Shown: piece by piece, positions 58,862 through 64,000 of the stretch
Layout of the letters: every line of letters starts with the position of its first letter
Position numbering within the stretch: position 1 is the stretch's first letter
NCBI GenBank assembly: GCA_021390615.1
Contig: JAJEJU010000016.1
Span: 1 to 64,000 of the forward strand
Length of the DNA stretch: 64,000 nt
From: Rhodanobacteraceae bacterium ZG21-1
GTDB lineage: Bacteria; Pseudomonadota; Gammaproteobacteria; Xanthomonadales; Rhodanobacteraceae
Direction: 5' to 3'
The notes under the pieces: generated by a model
What the model was told of the DNA's origin: nothing
What the model saw: the letters and a program-made list of their open reading frames with translations, nothing else
Database searches by the model: none
Position numbers and translations under genes: made by a program

Positions 58862-59242
58862 ATGACTTTTGAAATAGCTAAGAAGGCCGCTATCGATGTA
58901 TTTCAACGGTTACACCCAAAGGAGTTCACGCCCGACTGGGTGGGAAGCTGCGTGACGGTGGGGGCGAAGAACTCAAGCGGCTCGTGGATTATTGATTTCG
59001 TAGTTAGCCCCAAAGCACCACTATTAGAGAATGAGTCTTGGGAGATACGTGGTGGGCGAAAAGTGCTCGTGGTGACAGATCCGAAAACAGGCCAGAAACG
59101 AATCGTTATCCATCGATCGATCAGCGATCCCATCGTGATTTTTCAGGTACTGGTTAACGTGGCGACAGGTGATGTTCGCGTGGAGATCAATAATGACCTC
59201 GTCGCCATGGGCGGAGATCTATATCAACGAGTGGACGAGTAG
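58862..59242 (+). CDS. Hypothetical passenger protein of the inverted-repeat element (immunity-like)
   Basis: A 126-residue alpha/beta protein without recognised family: an N-terminal helix (MTFEIAKKAAIDVFQRLHP), strands GSWIIDFVVSP and KVLVVTDPKTGQKRIVIHR, a helix and a final VNVATGDVRVEINNDL. The end motif (ATGDVRVEI) resembles small immunity proteins in other polymorphic-toxin loci, but this is only a resemblance. ATG 58862 lies just outside the left inverted repeat; ATG 58838 inside it is possible. The stop codon's last base is the first base of the right repeat, so the gene fills the element completely. Confidence 0.6.
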   Translation: MTFEIAKKAAIDVFQRLHPKEFTPDWVGSCVTVGAKNSSGSWIIDFVVSPKAPLLENESWEIRGGRKVLVVTDPKTGQKRIVIHRSISDPIVIFQVLVNVATGDVRVEINNDLVAMGGDLYQRVDE

Positions 59243-59405
59243 TTGTTGATTTCTGCAGAAAATTGAGCCGGTCTTTTCGTCGAAAAGTGAACCGCCGGCT
59301 GAGGTGCAACTTAGCCCAGGTGACGAGCGTGGCGCGGCAGAGTATGGCCCAAATTTTGATGGAAATTCTCGTCTGAAGTGGATCAATTTTGGATTGAACT
59401 CAACA
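59242..59405 (-). repeat. Right 164-bp inverted repeat
   Basis: Reverse complement pairs with 58691-58854 over its full length. Conservation is highest in the outer 70 and inner 45 positions and lowest in the middle. Confidence 0.75.
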
Positions 59406-59468
59406 GAATGGCTCAAATTGTGTAAAAATTCCTGCTTGAATTGGCACGATCTTGGATGCAGCTCAACA
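59406..59468 (-). repeat. 63-bp third copy of the element end
   Basis: Its reverse complement starts TGTTGAGCTGCATCCAAG and continues to AATTTGAGCCAT, matching the outer 63-64 positions of the two long repeats with one gap. It abuts the right end with no spacer. Confidence 0.65.
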
Positions 59469-59503
59469 CAGCCAAGATCAGAAATTAATTATAGAAAAAT
59501 AAG

Positions 59504-59812
59504 ATGAAGTCAAGTTTTGCCGTTGCCGAAATTTTCTCGTACAAAGATGGATTTGTCCTTTCTGGGAGATGTATTGAGGGTGGTATTAGGATTGGTGATG
59601 TTTTTCTAAAGGCTGTTAAGGTTACTGAGGTTTCTGACGATGATCACTCTTCGATGCTTCATAAGGATGTGTTAGGTGAATTAAATTTGACGGTTGTAGA
59701 GATTCAATATTCCAGGAAGGCGGTTACAGAACTCCGAGAGTCGCAAGCGGGTGGTCTCTATGTACAGGGAAGTGGTGCTCAATTCATTCAGATAGGGTGT
59801 GAAGTTGAGTAG
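59504..59812 (+). CDS. Hypothetical small beta-barrel protein (immunity-like)
   Basis: A 102-residue protein. The pattern FSYKDGFVLSGRCIEGGIRIGDVFL followed by VVEIQYSRKAVTELRESQAGGLYVQG resembles the beta-barrel domain 2 of translation elongation factors (GR...G.I..GD ... G.Y..G), reduced to its core. Such small barrels occur in bacterial toxin loci. ATG 59504 has AAAATAAG in front but no clear Shine-Dalgarno. Position in the array suggests an immunity protein; unproven. Confidence 0.55.
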   Translation: MKSSFAVAEIFSYKDGFVLSGRCIEGGIRIGDVFLKAVKVTEVSDDDHSSMLHKDVLGELNLTVVEIQYSRKAVTELRESQAGGLYVQGSGAQFIQIGCEVE

Positions 59813-59995
59813 TAATGCCCATTGGAAATATTTGGTTGGATGTGTTGATAAAAGCAATGAGCATTGACAGATGATCTTGAGTTTTATCAAGACTTAGTCT
59901 TTTGATTTCATTGAGAATTGAGTTAATTTTGTCGAAATTGGTCAGCTAAATAGTATGGGATTCAGCTTTGGCGGTTAACAAGAGGAGGTGGAAGG

Positions 59996-60370
59996 GTGAC
60001 TCAAATTTCGACGATAACTGCTTCCCATAATGGCTCGGCTCTGAATCGAAATAAATATCTGTATGGTGCGCTAAAGTGCCTTGGGCCTCCGCAGCCCAGC
60101 TCTCAAGTTATCTTGGTTGAAAATAATGGTGTCACGGTTTGGTCGGAGTTACTGATAATGAGTGAATATAGCTATCTGTGGGATGGCACATCGTCCTCAT
60201 GGGCTTTGTTACACCTGAATGCAGAAAACATAGACGAGGCGCCTCGCTATGTGATCATTAATATTGAGACAAAGCGTGCTTTACTTATCTCCGATGATCT
60301 GCTTTGCGCAAAGGCCAAGCAGGAAATGATTGATCATGGTGCCCGCATCGTAACGTCGGATAGTCTCTGA
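59996..60370 (+). CDS. Hypothetical protein of the immunity-like array
   Basis: A 124-residue protein of unknown family. It starts at GTG 59996 behind a very strong purine-rich site (GAGGAGGTGGAAGG), which makes it a genuine gene. The middle is Trp/Tyr rich (SEYSYLWDGTSSSWALLHL) and the C terminus mixed alpha/beta. No signal or membrane segment. Low G+C compared with the core genes. It sits between the beta-barrel gene and rhs fragment 2, so an orphan immunity role is plausible. Confidence 0.55.
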   Translation: MTQISTITASHNGSALNRNKYLYGALKCLGPPQPSSQVILVENNGVTVWSELLIMSEYSYLWDGTSSSWALLHLNAENIDEAPRYVIINIETKRALLISDDLLCAKAKQEMIDHGARIVTSDSL

Positions 60371-60453
60371 TGTACTGGTGAGCTTTGGTTGTTATTGAGG
60401 CACGAGCCCTTATGGTGTGACGCAGCTGGTTGATGCCCATGTGCTTTCCGTTG

Positions 60454-60780
60454 CTCGGCGCCGGCGGGCGCGGCCTTCGCGGCGATCGAGGTGTCCGGCA
60501 ACGCCAGCAACGGCGGCGGGCTGGAAGTGGATGCGGCACGCTGGAACTACCAGTACGTGCCGCAGGTGCCCACCGGCGTGGTGCAGAACACCTACGTTTA
60601 GAACCCGGACGGCGAGTTGGTCAGCGAGACCACCGCCGACGGCGACACCGAGAGCTGGCAGTACAACGCCTACGGCCAGGTAACCCAGCACACCGACCTC
60701 AATGACGCGGACTACACCTGCAGCTACGACGCCAACACCGGCGCCGAGACCGGTGAGAGCGACAGCTTGTCGCCGCCTGG
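60454..60780 (+). pseudogene. Orphan rhs fragment 2
   Basis: 327 bp aligning without gaps to 51693-52019 of the giant gene (offset 8761). A Tyr codon has become TAG at 60599-60601, and two further changes near the end replace conserved residues, so it is dead. It shares with fragment 1 the changes ggcg-for-ggcc and cccgga-for-ccaaga, so both fragments come from a common paralogue. Confidence 0.85.
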
Positions 60781-60837
60781 ATGAAATTGAGGCGCTACGG
60801 CCGCTTTGCAACGGTTCGCAGACCAAAGTGGTCGACG

Positions 60838-61422
60838 CTAGCTAGCGTCGGATTCGACGATATATGGCCTTTCCCAAGGCAATTGCCGATGGGCAGCTTC
60901 GAGTTTGCCTGCATCGACCAGGGCATGGATGTCGTGCGCCAGCGGAGTCACATCGGTGATGCGCTTGATCCATTCGCTGGCGTAGAGAATGACGGCCTGT
61001 TGGCTCAGGCCGATCTGGATGGATCGATGGGTTTGTGGCCGCAGGAACAAGTCGCGCTCCGGGTCCCATTGGACGCGTACGGGGCGCTCGGTCATAAGCT
61101 GCCGCCAGATTTCGTCAGACATGCCTTCTTCGGGATGACTGGGACAACTGTGCGCCAGTGCCCAGGTGAAGCCCTCATGGGTGATATCGATAGCCAGAAT
61201 GCGTTTCTGGCCTTCGTCTTTGTAGCCCCATCCTGCGCGATACATCATCCACAGGAAGGAGGGTTTGATCCACGTCATGCGCTCCAGCTTGAAGGGCGGT
61301 GCGACGAAGGTTTGATGTCGCAATGCGCTGTCTGCAATGAGGTCGGAATAAGCTTGGTAGACGCGGATGGTTTCCTGATCGTAGAGGGCGCGTATCTCAC
61401 GGGCTGGCGCAGATGTGCTCAA
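60838..61422 (-). CDS. DUF4291 family protein
   Basis: A 194-residue protein with the full DUF4291 pattern: REIRALYDQETIRVYQAYSDLIAD, RMTWIKPSFLWMMYRAGWG, RILAIDITHEGFTWALAHSC, RVQWDPERDL and RSIQIGLSQQAV. Function of the family is not established. The start is a TTG at 61422 with GGAGG five bases upstream; no ATG upstream is better. It lies 97 bp downstream of kptA on the same strand and is probably cotranscribed with it. Confidence 0.9.
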   Translation of the reverse strand: MSTSAPAREIRALYDQETIRVYQAYSDLIADSALRHQTFVAPPFKLERMTWIKPSFLWMMYRAGWGYKDEGQKRILAIDITHEGFTWALAHSCPSHPEEGMSDEIWRQLMTERPVRVQWDPERDLFLRPQTHRSIQIGLSQQAVILYASEWIKRITDVTPLAHDIHALVDAGKLEAAHRQLPWERPYIVESDAS

Positions 61423-61519
61423 GCTGTCCTCCGTGGACGATAAGATCCTGGAGAATGGTCTTCGGATCGATGCACCGACTTCCAGGCGAGCCAGGCGGTG
61501 GGCATGAAGCCGACACTCA

Positions 61520-62107
61520 TCAGCTTGTCGGGGTCTTGCTGCCCGTGTCGATGGATTCGCCAGGAAGCACGGCCAGAAACGAAACGGGCACGTGTTCCGT
61601 CAGCCAGACGCCGTTGTCGGCCTGATAGAACAAGTGGCCCTGCTCGTGCATGCGCAAGGCGTCGACCTGCAGGACGACAGGTGAGCCGTGGCGTCGGCCC
61701 ACGCTGGTGGCGGTGATGACATCCGCCGACAAGTGCACGTGATGGCGCTGCCCGTGGCGCAGGCCTTCGGTGAGGATCGCATCGAGGAAACGCCTGGCAG
61801 TGCCGTGATAAAGCACGGCCGGCGGTACGCGTGGCGCGTAGGCGATCGCAACGTCGGCGCTGGAATGGCCCTGCACGGCACGAATGCGCTGCCCGTCGTT
61901 AGACAGCGCGAAGCGCCGCTTGTCGTTGTCGGCCACGACGGCATGAATCAAGGCCGTATCGAGCCTTCGCCCGGCCCGGCTGGCAGCGGTGATCAGAGCA
62001 TCGATGTCCGTCCAGCCTTCGCGATCGAGCTGGATGCCAATGGATTGGGGTTCGTGCCGCAGCACGTAGCTGAGAAATTTGCTGGTGTCGACGAGATGTT
62101 TGTCCAT
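61520..62107 (-). CDS. kptA: RNA 2'-phosphotransferase (Tpt1/KptA)
   Basis: A 195-residue KptA. The family removes an internal 2'-phosphate from RNA by transferring it to NAD+, producing ADP-ribose 1'',2''-cyclic phosphate. The N-terminal winged helix starts [17 protein letters not shown]; the ADP-ribosyltransferase-like C-terminal half has [39 protein letters not shown] and [15 protein letters not shown]. Conserved Arg/His residues of the catalytic cleft (RH in YVLRHEP, HG in YHGT) are present. AAGGAGG precedes the ATG at 62107. Bacteria usually lack an obvious 2'-phosphate-generating ligase, so its natural substrate is unclear. Confidence 0.92.
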   Translation of the reverse strand: MDKHLVDTSKFLSYVLRHEPQSIGIQLDREGWTDIDALITAASRAGRRLDTALIHAVVADNDKRRFALSNDGQRIRAVQGHSSADVAIAYAPRVPPAVLYHGTARRFLDAILTEGLRHGQRHHVHLSADVITATSVGRRHGSPVVLQVDALRMHEQGHLFYQADNGVWLTEHVPVSFLAVLPGESIDTGSKTPTS

Positions 62108-62405
62108 GCGACGTTGCCCTCCTTAAGTGACGATCAAGCGTAGCTGCGATCCTCACGTCAAGCCAAGCGGTGATGCATGCGTTGCCTTCCTGGCACAGCG
62201 TATCTGGCTGACAAAGTCGATCGTCTTGCTTGGCTGGATGCCAGTGGCGCATGTGCGAGACGAAGCGTGCGCGCTGAGCGAGGCTGAGCAGCACGATAGG
62301 CAAGCCGACAGGACAGGTCGGATAGGCGCGTTCGCTTCAGGGCATGAGCGCAGCCGATAGAAGGCGGACATAAAGCCCTCCATCGAGGCGAGCTTGTCGG
62401 GCTAT

Positions 62406-62876
62406 CTACTGGAACGAAATGACCTGTAACTCCACGCGTCGATTGCGTGCTCGCCCTTCTTCCGTCGCAGGATCGCCAACAGGATCGGCGCTGCCATGGC
62501 CCTCCGGATCGCCGACGATTTGCTTGCGGGGAACATGGTGACTGATCAGCCAGTCCTGCACATAGCTTGCCCGTCGAAGAGACAGTTGGATGCACTCGTT
62601 CCCAGTGCATTCCCAGTCGTCCGTGAATCCAACCACCTTCACCCGCAGCGTGGGGTAGCTAATGAGGGTGTCCGCATTCATTTGGAGGATGGCCATTGAA
62701 TCGCCGCCCGGTTCGGCCACGGCATCTTGCAGGCGCTCGTCGTAAAGCGGGCGAGCCGATTTGAAATTAATAGGGCGAATGTCGAGGCCAAAAGACCATG
62801 CAAGCGGAGAAAGCGCAGCTATCGCAACCAGGAAGGTGACTAGCGCAGGCCATCTGGCATAGATCCGGTGTTGCAT
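62406..62876 (-). CDS. Small OmpA-domain protein
   Basis: A 156-residue protein: an N-terminal hydrophobic leader (ARWPALVTFLVAIAALSPLAWSFG) followed by an OmpA-like peptidoglycan-binding domain. The LSxRRAxxVxxxL block (QLSLRRASYVQDWLI) and the final RARNRRVEL with the conserved Arg are visible, and TLRVKVVGFTDDWECTGNEC carries two Cys likely to form a disulfide. ATG 62876 with AGGAT seven bases upstream is preferred over ATG 62960, which would add a 28-residue non-signal leader. Probably a periplasmic or membrane-anchored wall-binding protein. Confidence 0.82.
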   Translation of the reverse strand: MQHRIYARWPALVTFLVAIAALSPLAWSFGLDIRPINFKSARPLYDERLQDAVAEPGGDSMAILQMNADTLISYPTLRVKVVGFTDDWECTGNECIQLSLRRASYVQDWLISHHVPRKQIVGDPEGHGSADPVGDPATEEGRARNRRVELQVISFQ

Positions 62877-63400
62877 CGCTGCATCCTGTGAGTGCCTGCG
62901 GATTGGAATCTTGCTGCAAGGAGACATGAGCTTCTCGGTCATGGATCGAGGCTGCCACATCTCCAGCCTTTCATTCGAGCCAATGTCATTTTGCGGGCGA
63001 CAAGGGCGGCGCCTGGGCTAAGAATATCGAAGCATGGCTGATGCTGGGAGGTCTCCGTGTCGGCTGCCTCCGCGATGCGGCAGAAGATCCGCTTCACCTT
63101 GGCTCGCGACGTCTGGCGATCGGAAGCAGGCTCCGATGATAATCGATGGCTCGCTGGGCGAATGCTTCCAGCTCGGCGCTGGTGGATGGCTTCCATAGTC
63201 TTGCTGACCGCATGTTCCAGGCACATGCAAGTGAAGTGCCTGGATATCAGCCATCCAGACGTGCAAGCGTCGGTTGCGCGCCATAGTGATGGAGAAGGAA
63301 GCCATGGCGGCGGTGTTGTGCGCCAACGACTCGTCGTCGTCTTGGATGTAAGGATGACGCCTGAGGCGCAGCCATGAATCAGGACGCCAGCCGACAAAAC
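62877..63400. other. 520-bp gene-free stretch
   Basis: Open frames exist on both strands but none has a ribosome-binding site or a protein-like composition, and none resembles a known family. Holds the promoter of the OmpA-domain gene. Confidence 0.45.
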
Positions 63401-63443
63401 CGAAAGCCCCCCATGCGCACCAGGCGACATGCGAGGGCTTTCG
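63401..63443 (-). terminator. Terminator of the minus-strand gene at the right edge
   Basis: CGAAAGCCC (63401-63409) and GGGCTTTCG (63435-63443) form a perfect 9-bp stem with a 25-base loop. On the minus strand it is followed by GTTTTG. It lies about 100 bp beyond the stop of the gene ending at 63546. Confidence 0.6.
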
Positions 63444-63545
63444 ATTTGCTGATACGGCTCAGCTAAGCGCCGCAATCGCTCTTTGCGTCGAGATGCGTTC
63501 CCTCACGAAAGCGCGTCCCAACGTCACGGCAACATCTACCGGCAA

Positions 63546-64000
63546 CTACTGAATGCCGTAGAACATGAAAGAACCATACACGTTGTCGCGCCACACCTGG
63601 ATCGTGGTCGGCCCGGTATAGCCGTCCGTCGAGGCCGGGCCGGTGATGCTGAGCGAGGCCGTCTGGCCCGAGCCGCCGTTGAGCAGGTTGCTCCATTTGT
63701 TGGTGGTGGTGTAGGTGTTGCTGATCTTCAGCGAGGCGGTGACCTTGGTGCCGAAGATGCCGCCGCTCAGTGTGTCGTCGATGGCCAGGCCCACGCTGTG
63801 CGTATCCGAGGCGCCCTGGCCCTGCGAGGTTGTGGTCTGCGTCGAGATCGAATAGGTCTGCGTGATCGGCTGGCCGCCCGGCGAGGCCGGCGTATAGCTG
63901 AAGGTCTCGCCGTTCTGCAGGTCGAAGCGGTGGTTCGGGTCGGTGTTCGGATTGAAGCTGGGATTCGCCACGAAGGGATCGGCTTCGAGGATGTCGGCAT
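63546..64000 (-). CDS. Secreted-looking protein of unknown function, cut by the right edge
   Basis: The frame is open to the window edge (it continues upstream of FVANPSFNPNTDPNHRFDL as ADILEADP), so only the last 151 residues are seen. They are Thr/Ser/Gly rich with alternating beta-strand pattern (QTYSISTQTTTSQGQGASDTHSVGLAIDD; TASLKISNTYTTTNKW) and end with IQVWRDNVYGSFMFYGIQ. Few charged residues and no Cys; consistent with an exported beta-sheet protein, possibly pore-forming or adhesin-like. A terminator candidate follows. Family not recognised. Confidence 0.7.
   Translation of the reverse strand, partial: ADILEADPFVANPSFNPNTDPNHRFDLQNGETFSYTPASPGGQPITQTYSISTQTTTSQGQGASDTHSVGLAIDDTLSGGIFGTKVTASLKISNTYTTTNKWSNLLNGGSGQTASLSITGPASTDGYTGPTTIQVWRDNVYGSFMFYGIQ

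Larger units (their letters stand above)
58691..59405. mobile_element. Small element with 164-bp inverted repeats carrying one passenger gene (IS21-end-like)
   Basis: Ends 58691-58854 and 59242-59405 are inverted repeats of equal length, 121 of 164 positions identical without a gap by my count. Both outer ends read TGTTGAGTTC, both inner ends GAAATCAACAAC, and both contain CCACTTCAG, AATTTCCATC and CCGGCTCAAT. The TGT ends and repeated AAATTTGAGCC-like motifs recall IS21-family termini, from memory. No istA or istB is present; the inside is one small gene. No target duplication is visible (cacg left, gaat right). Confidence 0.6.

Noticed and set aside
62939-63475. Minus-strand open frame of 178 codons left of the terminal gene
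   Set aside because: No ribosome-binding site, composition like random high-GC translation, and overlap with other equally open frames and with the OmpA-gene upstream region.

Overview
The window is a high-GC proteobacterial chromosome segment. Several features point to the Xanthomonadales, most likely family Rhodanobacteraceae (Dyella/Luteibacter/Frateuria/Rhodanobacter type): a glpR-glpD-glpF-glpK block, mreBCD-mrdA-rodA-mltB-rlpA followed by dacA-ybeD-lipB-lipA, and a class II ribonucleotide reductase split into two genes with a histone-H1-like gene between them. The taxonomic placement is inference from gene content and order, not from a database search.

0.3-5.9 kb: a UPF0114 membrane protein, then glycerol uptake and catabolism (GlpR repressor, GlpD, GlpF, GlpK) with a row of 10-bp-phased TCG-centred repeats in front of glpD. 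6.3-7.2 kb: a PfkB-family kinase on the minus strand. 7.6-16.9 kb: elongasome and peptidoglycan genes (mreB, mreC, mreD, mrdA, rodA, mltB, rlpA, dacA, ybeD), many coupled by overlapping stop/start codons. 17.0-21.0 kb: lipoate synthesis (lipB, lipA) and the periplasmic protease Prc. 21.0-27.0 kb: an MFS exporter divergent from a LysR regulator, then a minus-strand trio (PstS-like/LysM fusion, HAD phosphatase, M17 aminopeptidase). 27.4-31.3 kb: NrdR-box-controlled split NrdJ with the histone-like gene. 31.9-36.1 kb: a YciI protein, a membrane protein and a Tat-exported phospholipase C-like phosphoesterase, separated by unusually long gene-free stretches.

37.07-60.8 kb is the accessory heart of the window. 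One uninterrupted ORF of 6377 codons encodes a giant YD-repeat (Rhs-like) protein. It has a 3.27-kb internal super-repeat, a block of nine unusual ~80-residue repeats, two tandem jelly-roll-like modules, a LysM domain, a hydrophobic segment, a duplicated acidic linker and a small C-terminal domain that looks like a polymorphic toxin tip. It lacks the conserved core signature that normally precedes an Rhs tip. Downstream, base composition drops and small immunity-like genes follow in series (56.2, 57.1, 57.6, 58.9, 59.5 and 60.0 kb), interleaved with two decayed fragments of an rhs paralogue and a small element bounded by 164-bp inverted repeats that carries one of these genes. I read this as a toxin/immunity cassette array with a history of tip exchange.

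60.8-64 kb: DUF4291 protein, RNA 2'-phosphotransferase KptA, a small OmpA-domain protein, and a secreted-looking protein that runs off the right edge. No rRNA, tRNA or CRISPR array was recognised.
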